A stretch of DNA of 64,000 nt from VXPQ01 sp965116435 (lineage in GTDB: Bacteria; Bacteroidota; Rhodothermia; Rhodothermales; VXPQ01), in assembly GCA_965116435.1 (NCBI GenBank), contig OZ220686.1, positions 2,914,001-2,978,000 on the forward strand. The letters are read 5' to 3'. The position numbers and the translations under genes were made by a program. Within the stretch, counting starts at the first letter, position 1. Each line of letters starts with the position of its first letter. The notes beneath the pieces are model-generated. The model did no database searches. It saw nothing but the letters and a program-made list of their open reading frames with translations, and was not told the origin of the DNA. Below, in pieces: positions 27,523 to 37,513 of the stretch.

Positions 27523-30069
27523 TCACGCAATCTCCACATGCACCTCTTTTGCCGTAGCGCCGTTGGCGTCGGGCGGAAGCGGGTTGCGGGCGCTTTTTTC
27601 CTCGTCTTCTGCGACGGCGCCAAACATGTTCCGTAGGTCCGAAACCGGTTCTTCTTCCAGCACCTGATCCAGCACGTCCTCTACGCGGCGCGCATACAGA
27701 ATGCGTAGTCCTTCCAGCGCTTCGTCGGCGATCTCTTTTACATCTTTTTCGTTTTTCTCGGGGAGCACTACGGTTCGGACGCCCGCCCGCCTTGCAGCGA
27801 GGACTTTTTCCTTAATGCCTCCCACCGGGAGGATGAGTCCGCGCAGCGTGATTTCGCCGGTCATGGCTACGTCGTGGCGAATGCGGCGCTGCGTATAAAT
27901 CGACACCAGCGCACTCAGCATGGCGGCGCCTGCGGACGGGCCGTCTTTCGGCACGGCGCCCGCCGGCACATGAATGTGCACGTCCCATCGACGAAACGCC
28001 GCCTCTGGAATGCCCAGCGTATCCGCGCGCGATTTGACGTACGAAAGCGCCGCCTGGGCCGACTCTTTCATGACGTCCCCCAGCTTGCCCGTCAGGACGT
28101 GTTTCCCGCTTCCTCTGGATACGGAGGCTTCTATAAACAGAATGTCCCCGCCGGTCGGCGTCCAGGCCAGTCCGGTGGCCACGCCGGGCACTTCTGTGTG
28201 CTGGGCGACCTCCGGGAAATGCTTGCGTCCGCCCAGACGCTTTTCGAGGTCCTCCGCCCGAATCGTTGCAGAGACCGCTTCGTCCGAAGCGATCTGCCGG
28301 GCGACGCCCCGCGCTACGGCGCCGATCTCGCGCTCCAGTTTGCGCACGCCGGATTCGCGGGTGTATCCGTCGATGATGGTGCGAATGGCGTCGTCCTCGA
28401 GCGCCATTTGTTCGGGCGTGAGGCCGTTTTGCTCCAGCTGGCGAGGCACGAGGTATTGCTTTGCGATCCGGAGTTTTTCTTCCCGGGTGTATCCCGTGAT
28501 CTCGATGCTTTCCATGCGGTCCCGAAGCGGGCCGGGAATCATTTCCGGAAAATTGGCCGTCGCAATGAAGAACACCTTCGACAGATCGTAGTCCAGCTCG
28601 ATGTAGTGGTCGTTGAAATTGTCGTTTTGCTCGGGGTCCAGCACTTCCAGCAAAGCGCTGGACGGATCTCCCCGAAAATCCGCCCCGATCTTGTCCACTT
28701 CGTCCAGCATGAAGACGGGGTTGTTGACGCCTGCCTTTTTGACGCCCTGAATGATTCGTCCGGGAAGCGCCGCCACATAGGTGCGCCGGTGCCCGCGAAT
28801 TTCCGCCTCGTCCCGGATGCCGCCGAGGCTCATCCGTACGAATTTCCGCCCGATGGCGCGGGCAATGCTTTTTCCCAGGCTCGTTTTTCCGACGCCGGGC
28901 GGGCCGTGCAGGCACAGGATGGGGGCTTTCATATCCCCCTTCAGGTGCAGGACCGCAAGGTATTCGAGGATGCGTTTCTTGACCTGATCCAGTCCGTAAT
29001 GGTCTTCGTCCAGCACCTCGGCGGCCCGCGCAATATCGAGGTCGTCTTTCGAATAGTCCAGCCAGGGCAGGTCCAGCAGCCAGTCTACGTAATTGCGCGT
29101 GACGGCGTAATCCGGCGACGCCGGGTTCGATCGCGACAGGCGCTTGATTTCCTTGTCCAGCGTTTCCCGCACATGTTCCGGGAGCGCTTTCTTTTCGGCT
29201 TTTGCGCGCAGTTCCTTCACTTCGTCGCCGTCGTTTTCGCTTTCGCCCAGTTCGTCCTGGATGATTTTCATCTGCTGGCGCAACAGATATTCGCGCTGTT
29301 GCTTGTCCACGTCCGTCCGCACCCGGCTGCGGATGTCTTCGGACACCTCCAGCACCTGAATTTCGCGATTCAGGTGCTCCATGAGCTTGTCGGCGCGCTG
29401 CACCAGCCCGTCCGATTCCAGCAAGGCCTGTTTTTCCTCGACGCTGCTCTGAAGATTCGAGGCGATGAAATGCACGAGCAGGGTAGGCGAGTCGATTTGC
29501 TGAATGGCGACCGCGGCCTCCCCGGGGAGGTGGGGAGACAGGTTGACGAACTGGATGGCCAACTCCTTGACCGACCGGATCCGCGCCTTGAGTTCGATCT
29601 CGTCTACAGGCCCCTCTTCGTCTACCGCCTTCACATGGGCCTTGAAGTACGGTTCGATCTGGCTGTATTCCTGGATTTCGAACCGCCGCCTCCCCTGAAT
29701 GATCATGGAGTTCGGGCCGCCCGGAATCTTGATCAACTTGAGGATTTCGGCGACCGTGCCCAGGCGATACAAGTCTTCCGTGCCGGGGGCTTCGATTTCG
29801 CTCCGTTTTTGCGCCACGGCGCCGATGATGCGGTTGCCGGCAAATGCGTCTCGCACCAGTTGCATGGACGAGTCGCGCCCGAGCGTGATAGGGAGTACGA
29901 CGCCCGGATACAGCACGGTGTTGCGCAGCGCCAGCACGGCCAATTCTTCCGGGATGTCCGTCGTGCCCATGTGTTTTTCTTCGTCGGGCGTCGGGAATGG
30001 GATAAACTGTTCGTCGTCGTCGATCGCGCTATGGTCGCTTGTGTGGAGGTATGGGTCCCGTTCGGGCAT
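27523..30069 (-). CDS. lon: ATP-dependent protease La (Lon)
   Basis: This 848-residue Lon protease has the N-terminal substrate domain (LAVLALRNTVLYPGVVLP), an AAA+ module with Walker A GPPGVGKTSLGKS near residue 385 and the sensor region ATANFPEMIPGPLRDRME, and a C-terminal peptidase. The catalytic Ser712 is in PKDGPSAGAAMLSAL; the partner Lys follows in LPVGGIKEKVLAARRAG. ATG at 30069 gives MPERDPYLHTSD; the frame extends upstream without conserved sequence. The upstream DNA carries an inverted-repeat element about 85 bases away. Confidence 0.96.
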   Translation of the reverse strand: MPERDPYLHTSDHSAIDDDEQFIPFPTPDEEKHMGTTDIPEELAVLALRNTVLYPGVVLPITLGRDSSMQLVRDAFAGNRIIGAVAQKRSEIEAPGTEDLYRLGTVAEILKLIKIPGGPNSMIIQGRRRFEIQEYSQIEPYFKAHVKAVDEEGPVDEIELKARIRSVKELAIQFVNLSPHLPGEAAVAIQQIDSPTLLVHFIASNLQSSVEEKQALLESDGLVQRADKLMEHLNREIQVLEVSEDIRSRVRTDVDKQQREYLLRQQMKIIQDELGESENDGDEVKELRAKAEKKALPEHVRETLDKEIKRLSRSNPASPDYAVTRNYVDWLLDLPWLDYSKDDLDIARAAEVLDEDHYGLDQVKKRILEYLAVLHLKGDMKAPILCLHGPPGVGKTSLGKSIARAIGRKFVRMSLGGIRDEAEIRGHRRTYVAALPGRIIQGVKKAGVNNPVFMLDEVDKIGADFRGDPSSALLEVLDPEQNDNFNDHYIELDYDLSKVFFIATANFPEMIPGPLRDRMESIEITGYTREEKLRIAKQYLVPRQLEQNGLTPEQMALEDDAIRTIIDGYTRESGVRKLEREIGAVARGVARQIASDEAVSATIRAEDLEKRLGGRKHFPEVAQHTEVPGVATGLAWTPTGGDILFIEASVSRGSGKHVLTGKLGDVMKESAQAALSYVKSRADTLGIPEAAFRRWDVHIHVPAGAVPKDGPSAGAAMLSALVSIYTQRRIRHDVAMTGEITLRGLILPVGGIKEKVLAARRAGVRTVVLPEKNEKDVKEIADEALEGLRILYARRVEDVLDQVLEEEPVSDLRNMFGAVAEDEEKSARNPLPPDANGATAKEVHVEIA

Positions 30070-30154
30070 ATTCAATGTGTTCCGGTATGCAAAAAGGCGG
30101 GGCGCGGGTTGCGGGCAGCCGTAACGAAAATACGGCCCCGCCACGTAAAACTAA

Positions 30155-30409
30155 GGGATGCACTGATCAAATCCACTTCGATCAGCGCTTCACGTACGCA
30201 AGTAGGGTTTGTAATGATTCTATCGTTAAAATCATCGGAAAACACGGCGTTTTGCGTCGTCGGTGTCGTGAAGCGCCCTTCGGGAGGCATCGAGGAGCGC
30301 GCTGGCGGCGTCATTCCTCATTACGTGGGGCCTGCCACGCTGCTTCGTCATTCCTTGCCAGCCCACTCCTCGCTGCCTCTGATCTTCGCGGACTTAATCA
30401 GTGCATCCC
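30155..30409. mobile_element. MITE-like element, full copy 1 (255 bp)
   Basis: The ends GGGATGCACTGATCAAATCC and, reversed, GGGATGCACTGATTAAGTCC form imperfect terminal inverted repeats of about 30 bases. The body matches copy 2 (45529-45782) in reverse orientation over the full length. It encodes no transposase, so it would depend on one elsewhere. A second nested inverted pair (GCGCTTCACG and CGTGAAGCGC) lies in one half. It fills much of the 585-base gap between lon and cbs. The rest (30410-30654) shows no gene, only an AT-rich ACAAAAATTTACAATGTAG promoter-like stretch near 30536-30554. Confidence 0.85.
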
Positions 30410-30654
30410 AAGGATGGAATTTTGGAAGGTATCAAAAACCGGGCCAAGCGCCTGGTCTGCCAATATTGCGGATCGTTTCCGGGGATGCGCGGGTCCAGAC
30501 CGCTTCGCAGAGCGCCTTGTGGAAGGGTTTTCGTTACAAAAATTTACAATGTAGAGGCCCTGAAGGGCGAGCAAAACGCCGTCTCATGCGTACTATCGGT
30601 TCGATTTGCATCCTTTATCCACTCAATACGGCGATACGCCCGGCAAGCGAACTC

Positions 30655-32040
30655 ATGTGGCACGATACGATCACCGGAGCAATAGGTCATACCCCCCTCG
30701 TGCGGCTTCGCCGCATTACGGCGGAATGGCCTTGTACGGTGTTGGCCAAGCTGGAATATTTCAATCCGGGAGGATCCGTCAAGGACCGCATTGGCCTGGC
30801 CATGATCCGGGACGCCGAACGGCAGGGCTTGCTGGCGCCGGGCGGAACCATTATCGAAGGCACGAGCGGCAATACGGGCGCGGCGCTGGCCATGGCCGCC
30901 GCGACCCAGGGATACCGGTGCGTTTTTACGACCACCGACAAGCAAAGTCAGGAAAAACTGGACGTGTTGCGGGCGCTGGGCGCAGAGGTTATCGTATGTC
31001 CGACGAACGTAGCCCCGGAAGATTCCCGGTCCTATTATTCCGTGGCGCGGCGCCTTGCCGAAGAAATTCCGGGCGCGGTATACCTGAACCAGTACGACAA
31101 TCTGGCGAACCAGGCGGCCCATTACGAAACGACCGGCCCCGAAATATGGGCGGATACGGAAGGGCGCGTCACGCATTACGTGGCGGGCGCGGGCACGGGC
31201 GGGACGCTGTCCGGCGTGGCCCGCTATCTCAAGGAGCAGAACCCGGAGGTGCGGGCGATTGGCGTCGATCCGTACGGGTCCATCTACCACGGATATTTTC
31301 ATAACCGGGCGGTCGATCCGGACGATATTTATCCCTACCTGACCGAGGGCGTGGGCGAGGATATTCTGGCCGCCAACATGGATTTCGACGCGCTGGACGA
31401 TTTCGTGCAGGCGACGGATCGGGAGGCCATGCGCATGACGCGCCGCCTCGCCGAAGAAGAAGGGCTGTTTTGCGGACAGTCTTCCGGCATGGCGTTGGCC
31501 GGGGCCGTATCCTGGATGGAAGCGCACGCCGGGACGCTTTCGGCAGACGATGTGTTCGTGTTGCTTCTGCCCGATTCGGGATTTCGGTATCTTTCTAAGA
31601 CCTACAACGACAACTGGATGCGAAACCACGGCTTCTTGCCCAGTACGCCGGACGTGACGGTGGATCGGGTGCTGAACGCCCGGAACGGCCGCAAGACGCT
31701 GGCGTTCGCTGCGCCCGAAGACACGCTGGGGTCCGTTATCGGGGTTATGGCCGAGCAGGGCATTTCGCAGATGCCCGTGATGCGTGACGACGAGGTGGTC
31801 GGCAGCCTTACGGAGGGCGTGATTATGAATCGCCTTGTCCAGGACCCGGACACGCAAGACCAGCCCGTGGAAAGCGTCATGGATGCGCCGTTTCCGGTGG
31901 TTCCGCGGACGCTTGGCCTGGAGCGCCTTGCGATGTGCCTGGAGCGGGGCGGCGGGGCCGTGCTCGTACAGACGGAACCTGGCGATGCGTATCAGATTAT
32001 CACCAAAAGCGACCTGATCGGGGCGTTGGCGCTTTCGTGA
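30655..32040 (+). CDS. Cystathionine beta-synthase (PLP domain plus CBS pair)
   Basis: This 461-residue enzyme has a fold-type II PLP domain followed by two CBS motifs. Lys43 in FNPGGSVKDRIGLAM is the PLP lysine. EGTSGNTGAALAMAA binds the cofactor phosphate, and AGAGTGGTLSGVARYLKEQ is the family glycine loop. Residues about 340-461 (VIGVMAEQGISQMPVMRDD, ESVMDAPFPVV) form a CBS-domain pair, often regulatory. It probably condenses serine with homocysteine; cysteine synthase activity is the alternative. ATG at 30655 gives MWHDTITGAIGHTPLVRL. An in-frame ATG at 30586 would add 23 residues. Confidence 0.88.
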   Translation: MWHDTITGAIGHTPLVRLRRITAEWPCTVLAKLEYFNPGGSVKDRIGLAMIRDAERQGLLAPGGTIIEGTSGNTGAALAMAAATQGYRCVFTTTDKQSQEKLDVLRALGAEVIVCPTNVAPEDSRSYYSVARRLAEEIPGAVYLNQYDNLANQAAHYETTGPEIWADTEGRVTHYVAGAGTGGTLSGVARYLKEQNPEVRAIGVDPYGSIYHGYFHNRAVDPDDIYPYLTEGVGEDILAANMDFDALDDFVQATDREAMRMTRRLAEEEGLFCGQSSGMALAGAVSWMEAHAGTLSADDVFVLLLPDSGFRYLSKTYNDNWMRNHGFLPSTPDVTVDRVLNARNGRKTLAFAAPEDTLGSVIGVMAEQGISQMPVMRDDEVVGSLTEGVIMNRLVQDPDTQDQPVESVMDAPFPVVPRTLGLERLAMCLERGGGAVLVQTEPGDAYQIITKSDLIGALALS

Positions 32041-32090
32041 AGCGCTTCCCGAGGCGGCCCGTTACCCATTCTGACTGAATTTTTTCGAGT

Positions 32091-33734
32091 ATGCCTGCGA
32101 TGGCGAACCCCGGAAACGCTGTTCGACGAACCCGAACCACCTCTTCTGACCGTTGTTTGACGTCTTGCGCGCGGGCGTCCTGCGCGGCGGCCCGAAAAGA
32201 ACGCGCCGGCCGAGCAAACCGAGCAAGCCGAGCAAGCCGAGCAGGGCGTTTCGCACGCCGGCTCCTGCTGGCGGTGTTCGCCGCAGGATTGCTTGCGGCC
32301 TGGCCCGCCGCCGCACAGACCTGGTGGGAGTACCAGTCCCTGGACGATGCGGTCTGGACGGAGGTTACGAACTCTACGGGCGTGTTGTGGCTGGTCAAAG
32401 GCATTAACGACTTTAACGGAACCGATAACGAGGCGGACCTTACCGAATGTCAGGATCCCGGAATCACTAATGCGTTGGACAACGGCGAATGGTCGCTTCG
32501 CTCGCGCAGGATTACCAACGCCAACGAGGCGCACGCCGGCATAAAACCTTGCGGGCAGGACACTCGTGGCTGGCTCGCCGTCGTGGAGGGGGACGCTTAC
32601 GTCAAGCCCGGATATAAGGTCAAGGCATTTGCTTTTGGAGACGGCGACGTCTTGCAATGCGGGGGCACGGCGATTCTTTGCGTCCATGTGCATGTGGTTG
32701 AAACGCAGGACGAACTGCCGACGCCGCTGCCGCCCTGGCGTCCAAAAGAGGACCCTGCGGTTTCCTTTGCATCCGCTTCCTCCAGCGTGGGCGAGGGGGA
32801 AGGGTCCGCGAGCGTGACGGTGCATCTCGATCCGGCGCCTTCGTCGAACCTTGAGATAGGGTATGCGCTTTCGGGTACGGCGACGGAAGGGACGGATGGA
32901 GATTACAGCATTGCGAATTCCGGGGTGATTTCGGTTGCTTCCGGCGCGAGTACGGCGACGATTTCGGTAACGATCCACGACGACGATGCGGACGAATCCG
33001 ACGAGACGGCGATATGGACGCTTTCGCCCGGCGCGGGGTATACCGTGGGTTCGCCGGATGCGCACACGCTGGTCATTGCGGACGACGATGCGCCGCCGCC
33101 CGCGCTCCCGGAAGTAACGCTTTCGGCTGCTCCAAACCCCGTGAACGAGGGAGCGTCCGTGACGGTGACGGCCACGCTTTCGCACGCGCTGGCGGGGAGC
33201 GTCGCCATTCCGATTGTTTTGACGCCGGGCTCGGCGGAGCCAGACGACTACGGAGCGCTCGCGTCCATTGAGATTGCGGGAGGCGAGACAAGCGGTACGG
33301 GCGTGATCGCCACGGTCAAGGACACGGACCTGGACGACGAGACGTTCACCGTGGCGATTGCGACGGGAACCCTCGCCGACGTTGCGGCGGGAGCGCCGGC
33401 GTCCGTCGAAGTGACCATCGCAGACGGCACGGGCATTGTGTCGATAGAATCTCCCGAAGAGGAGCTTCCCGCGTCCTTTGCGCTGGAGCAGAATTATCCG
33501 AACCCGTTTAACCCGTCTACGACCATCGCCTTTTCGCTGGACAAGGCGCAGCATGTCACGCTGACGGTGTACGATCTGCTGGGACAGGAGGTGCGCGTGC
33601 TTGCGGACGGGACGCTGCCCGCCGCCCGGCATCGCGTGTCGTTCGACGCCTCGGAACTCGCCAGCGGCGCGTATGTCTATATGCTTCAGACCGAAGAGCG
33701 CGTTGCAATCAAGACCATGGCTCTCCTCAAGTAG
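32091..33734 (+). CDS. T9SS-secreted protein with two Calx-beta-like modules (first of three)
   Basis: This is a 547-residue secreted protein. A long basic N-region precedes the signal core RRLLLAVFAAGLLAAWPAAA near residue 55; a TTG at 32157 could be the true start. Residues about 76-215 are an unrecognised domain with several Cys. Two Calx-beta-like modules follow, at about 222-330 and 338-450. The last 90 residues are a T9SS sorting domain: ALEQNYPNPFNPSTTIAFSL, then VYDLLGQEVRVL and YMLQTEERVAIK. It is presumably exported to the cell surface. Its C-terminal domain is almost identical to those of the next two genes. Confidence 0.8.
   Translation: MPAMANPGNAVRRTRTTSSDRCLTSCARASCAAARKERAGRANRASRASRAGRFARRLLLAVFAAGLLAAWPAAAQTWWEYQSLDDAVWTEVTNSTGVLWLVKGINDFNGTDNEADLTECQDPGITNALDNGEWSLRSRRITNANEAHAGIKPCGQDTRGWLAVVEGDAYVKPGYKVKAFAFGDGDVLQCGGTAILCVHVHVVETQDELPTPLPPWRPKEDPAVSFASASSSVGEGEGSASVTVHLDPAPSSNLEIGYALSGTATEGTDGDYSIANSGVISVASGASTATISVTIHDDDADESDETAIWTLSPGAGYTVGSPDAHTLVIADDDAPPPALPEVTLSAAPNPVNEGASVTVTATLSHALAGSVAIPIVLTPGSAEPDDYGALASIEIAGGETSGTGVIATVKDTDLDDETFTVAIATGTLADVAAGAPASVEVTIADGTGIVSIESPEEELPASFALEQNYPNPFNPSTTIAFSLDKAQHVTLTVYDLLGQEVRVLADGTLPAARHRVSFDASELASGAYVYMLQTEERVAIKTMALLK
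32210..32245. repeat. Nine-base tandem repeat (4 copies) in the signal-peptide n-region
   Basis: CCGAGCAAA, CCGAGCAAG, CCGAGCAAG and CCGAGCAGG follow one another and encode RANRASRASRAG just before the hydrophobic core of the signal peptide. A copy-number change would alter the length and charge of the n-region without breaking the frame. Confidence 0.85.
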
Positions 33735-33753
33735 CCTCCACACCCGATTCCCC

Positions 33754-36700
33754 ATGCGAACTGGCCTGCTGTTCCCGCTGCTGTGCCTGATGTTTGCATT
33801 TGGCGCCGTCTCCGAGTCTTTCGGACAGACCAAGGTGCCGAAAACCTGGGCGCTGAGGCCCTCGGACAATGCCGACGGGCAGGGTTTTCGCCTGCTTTTC
33901 GTTACGACGACGCCGCGCAACGCGACTTCGACCGATATCGACGTTTATAATAGCTTCGTGCAAAGCGCCGCGGCGAATGGGCATGAAGCGATCAGGCCCT
34001 ACAGCGAAGGGTTTCGCGTATTGGGATCGGTCCAGGGAGCTATTTCAAATTCCGGCGGCTATGCATACGACAACACCTCGACCAATCCCCAGACCGATGG
34101 GCAGGGGGTGCCGATCTACTGGCTGAACGGCGACAAGATCGTCGACAACTATGCGGACTTCTGGAGTTCCACACGCGTGAGCAATGCCGTGTACCATCAT
34201 AACCACCTGTGGAACAGTTATGTCCGCACGGACGAAGACGGCGTTAAATACACGGCCCACGGATTCCAACGGGTGTTGACGGGCACCCAGTCGATCGGCA
34301 TCACGCATGGAGTCGTGGGCTTCGGCGGCTTGGTCTCGGTCAAGACAGGCAGGCTAAATTCGGATCCGTCCACCTGGTCCTCGCTCGGACCTATCGAATA
34401 TGCGCCCGTGCCCAGAGCCAGGCAGTATCCCTTCTATGGGCTTTCTGAGGTGTTCGTAGCCGATCTTACGAACAGAGCCTGGGTCACCGTCAGCGCGTTG
34501 ACGCTGGACGAGGGGGCCTCGGGGACCTATACGCTGGCGTTGAACACCGATCCGCGGGCGGACGTAACGGTCACGGCCACTTCTGGCGAGGGCAGCGCCG
34601 TCCAGTTGAGTACGGGCGGCGGTACGCCCGGCAATAGCGTGACCCTGACGTTCACCTCCGGGACCGGCACCTGGGGCGCGCCGCAGACCGTGATCGTGAC
34701 GGCGGCGGAGGACACGGATGGGGTTTCCGAGCAAAACGTTTCGATCCGGCATGCCGTTTCCGTGGCCAGCGGCCCGTACCGAAGCGTTTCCATCCCCCGG
34801 GTCCGCGTGGACGTGACGGACAACGATACCGTGCCGGTGGTCGCCTTCTCGTCCGCCTCGGCGAGTGTGGACGAAGCGGCGGGAACGCACACGGTAACGG
34901 TGAGCCTGGACGCCGCGCTGGAGGCAGACCTTACGGTGGCATATAGTCTTTCTGGCGCGGCGACGCAGGGGGACGACTACGAGATTGCGGGCGTGACGAG
35001 CGGGTCGGGGACGGTCACGGTTTCCGGCGGGGCGACGACCGCCGATATTTCGGTAGATATTACGGATGACACTGTGGTGGAGGCCAGCGAGACCGTCGTG
35101 CTGACGTTGACGGACGACGCGGGGTATACGGCGGGCACGACGAATGTGCACACGCTGACGATTACGGACAACGACCTGCCGGAAGTGGATTTCCCTGTCA
35201 CCTCGGCGAGCGTGGACGAATCGGCGGGTATGCGCAATGTGACGGTGCGTCTGGACCAGCCCCCGGCGGTGGATATTACGGTGGCGTATAATCTGTACGG
35301 CGCGGCGGCGCGGGGGAATGACTACGGGATTTCGGGCGTGACGGGTACTTCGGGAACGCTCGACGTGTCCGCCGGGGCGACGACGGCGGCGATTCCGGTG
35401 TCGATTACGGACGACGAGGTGGTGGAGGGCAACGAGGACATCGTGCTGATATTGTCGCAGGGAACGGGCTATACGGTGGGTACGGCGAATACGTACACGT
35501 TGACCGTCGAGGACAACGACAAGCTGCCAGAGGTGGTTTTTGCTTCCGCCTCGGCGAACGCGGGCGAGGCGTCCGGTATGCGCAACGTGACGGTGAACCT
35601 CGATGTGCCTCCGGCGGCGGACATTTCGGTGGCGTATAGCCTTTCCGGCGCGGCGACGCGGGGGGAGGACTACGGAATTTCGGGCGTGACGGGCGCTTCG
35701 GGAACGCTCGACGTTGCCGCTGGCGCGACGACGGCCCATATCGAGGTGGCTATTACGGACGACGAGGTGGTGGAGGGCAGCGAGGCCGTCAGGCTGATGT
35801 TGACGCAGGGGACGGGGTATACGGTAGGTACGGCGAATGCGCATACGCTGACGATTACGGACAACGATGCGCCGGGCGTCACGGCGAATCCCGTCGTGCT
35901 GAATCTGGACGAGGGCGGCGCCGACGGCAGCTACACGCTTGTGCTGGATGCGGAACCGAGCGGTACGGTGACGGTCACGCCCTCTGCGGGGAATTCGGGT
36001 GCGGTGGCGCTGTCCGGCGCGCTCACATTCGACGGTTCGAACTGGGATGCTCCGCAGACGGTGACTGTTGCGCCGCAGGACGATGCGGATGCGGACGACG
36101 AGACCGTGACGATAACGCACGCGGTGGCGGGATACGGTTCGCTGACCGCGGGGCCGGAGGTGACTGTAGGCGTGAACGATGACGAGGAGCCGGCGACGGC
36201 GGGGGTGGACGTGAGTACGCTGGCGCTGTCGCTTTCGGAGGGGGGCGCGGAGGGGTCTTATACGGTGGCGCTGCGCACGGATCCGGGCGCAGCGGTGACG
36301 GTTACGCCTTCTTCGGCGGATCCCGGTGCTGTGGTGGTGTCCGGCGCGCTTTCGTTCGACGGTTCGAATTGGCAGGCTCCGCAGACGGTGACTGTTGCGC
36401 CGCAGGACGATGCGGATACGGACGACGAGACCGTGATGATTACGCACGCGGTGACGGGTTATGCGGGGGTTTCGAGTGCTTCGAGCGTGCAGGTGCGGGT
36501 GGCGGACGACGACGAGCCGACGCCGGTTGCGTCGTTTGCGTCGTCGTCGGCGAATGCGGGCGAGGGTTCGGGCGCACGCAGCGTTACGGTGAATTTCAAC
36601 CCTGCGCTTGCTTCGGACGTTACGCTGCGCTACGCCGTAACGGGTACGGCGACGGAGGGCAGCGACTTTTCTATAGCCAATGCGGGCAGCGTGGCCGTGC

Positions 36701-37494
36701 TTGCGCAAGCGTCCGACGCGACGATCCCGATTACGATTACAGACGACGGCATCGAGGAAAGCGACGAAACGATTGTGCTTACGCTCCAGAGCGGGGCGGG
36801 CTACGAGGTGGGAACGCCGTCTACGCATACCCTTGTTATTGCGGACAACGATGGAGGAGCGGTTGCCGGGCCGGAAGTGACGCTGTCGGCGTCGCCGAAT
36901 CCGGTGGCGGAGGGGGCGTCGGTGACGATCACGGCGAGCCTTTCGCAATCGCTGGCGGACGGCGTAACGATTCCGCTTGTTGTGGCGGCGGGCACGGCGG
37001 AAGCCGGGGACTACAGCGCGCCGGCGCCTATTGTCGTTGCGGGGAACGCGCCCAGCGGAGCGGGCGTGATCGCCACGGTCAAGGACGAGGACCTGGACGA
37101 CGAAACGTTCACCGTGTCGCTGGGGGACTTGCCGGGCATTGTCGCTGCCGGGAGTTCGTCGTCGGTGGAAATAACCGTTACGGATACGGGAGGTGTGACG
37201 TCCATCGAATCTCCCGAAGAGGAGCTTCCCGCGTCCTTTGCGCTGGAGCAGAATTATCCGAACCCGTTTAACCCGTCCACGACGATCGCCTTTTCGCTGG
37301 ACAAGGCGCAGCATGTCACGCTGGCGGTGTACGACCTGTTGGGACAGGAGGTGCGCGTGCTTGCGGACGGGACGCGGCCTGCCGGTCGTTACCGGGTGAC
37401 GTTCGACGCATCGGACCTCGCCAGCGGTACGTATGTCTATATGCTCCAGACCGAAGAGCGCGTTGCAATCAAGACCATGGTTTTCCTCAAGTAG
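33754..37494 (+). CDS. Large T9SS-secreted modular protein with Calx-beta repeats (second of three)
   Basis: This is a 1246-residue surface or secreted protein. The signal peptide is MRTGLLFPLLCLMFAFGAVS. Residues about 22-240 are an unnamed N-terminal domain (KTWALRPSDNADGQGFRLLF, GVPIYWLNGDKIVDNYADFW) that I associate with modular marine secreted proteins. Then come one Ig-like module (about 242-350), three Calx-beta-like modules (about 365-708, with DxxVVE and TITDND motifs), two modules with FDGSNW-x-APQTVTVAPQDD (about 709-927), two more Calx-beta-like ones and a T9SS sorting domain (about 1155-1246). The many DD/DND turns suggest calcium binding. Start ATG 33754 is 20 bases after the previous stop. 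Confidence 0.88.
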   Translation: MRTGLLFPLLCLMFAFGAVSESFGQTKVPKTWALRPSDNADGQGFRLLFVTTTPRNATSTDIDVYNSFVQSAAANGHEAIRPYSEGFRVLGSVQGAISNSGGYAYDNTSTNPQTDGQGVPIYWLNGDKIVDNYADFWSSTRVSNAVYHHNHLWNSYVRTDEDGVKYTAHGFQRVLTGTQSIGITHGVVGFGGLVSVKTGRLNSDPSTWSSLGPIEYAPVPRARQYPFYGLSEVFVADLTNRAWVTVSALTLDEGASGTYTLALNTDPRADVTVTATSGEGSAVQLSTGGGTPGNSVTLTFTSGTGTWGAPQTVIVTAAEDTDGVSEQNVSIRHAVSVASGPYRSVSIPRVRVDVTDNDTVPVVAFSSASASVDEAAGTHTVTVSLDAALEADLTVAYSLSGAATQGDDYEIAGVTSGSGTVTVSGGATTADISVDITDDTVVEASETVVLTLTDDAGYTAGTTNVHTLTITDNDLPEVDFPVTSASVDESAGMRNVTVRLDQPPAVDITVAYNLYGAAARGNDYGISGVTGTSGTLDVSAGATTAAIPVSITDDEVVEGNEDIVLILSQGTGYTVGTANTYTLTVEDNDKLPEVVFASASANAGEASGMRNVTVNLDVPPAADISVAYSLSGAATRGEDYGISGVTGASGTLDVAAGATTAHIEVAITDDEVVEGSEAVRLMLTQGTGYTVGTANAHTLTITDNDAPGVTANPVVLNLDEGGADGSYTLVLDAEPSGTVTVTPSAGNSGAVALSGALTFDGSNWDAPQTVTVAPQDDADADDETVTITHAVAGYGSLTAGPEVTVGVNDDEEPATAGVDVSTLALSLSEGGAEGSYTVALRTDPGAAVTVTPSSADPGAVVVSGALSFDGSNWQAPQTVTVAPQDDADTDDETVMITHAVTGYAGVSSASSVQVRVADDDEPTPVASFASSSANAGEGSGARSVTVNFNPALASDVTLRYAVTGTATEGSDFSIANAGSVAVLAQASDATIPITITDDGIEESDETIVLTLQSGAGYEVGTPSTHTLVIADNDGGAVAGPEVTLSASPNPVAEGASVTITASLSQSLADGVTIPLVVAAGTAEAGDYSAPAPIVVAGNAPSGAGVIATVKDEDLDDETFTVSLGDLPGIVAAGSSSSVEITVTDTGGVTSIESPEEELPASFALEQNYPNPFNPSTTIAFSLDKAQHVTLAVYDLLGQEVRVLADGTRPAGRYRVTFDASDLASGTYVYMLQTEERVAIKTMVFLK

Positions 37495-37513
37495 CCTCCA
37501 TAACCGATTCCCC

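Noticed and set aside
27874..30654. Plus-strand open frame of over 900 codons upstream of cbs
   Set aside because: It is antisense to lon, which has complete Lon motifs on the minus strand; the rest crosses the inverted-repeat element.
30410..30654. Possible gene fragment between the inverted-repeat element and cbs
   Set aside because: Short frames here have no recognisable motif and no homologous partner in the window; the AT-rich part is better read as the cbs promoter.
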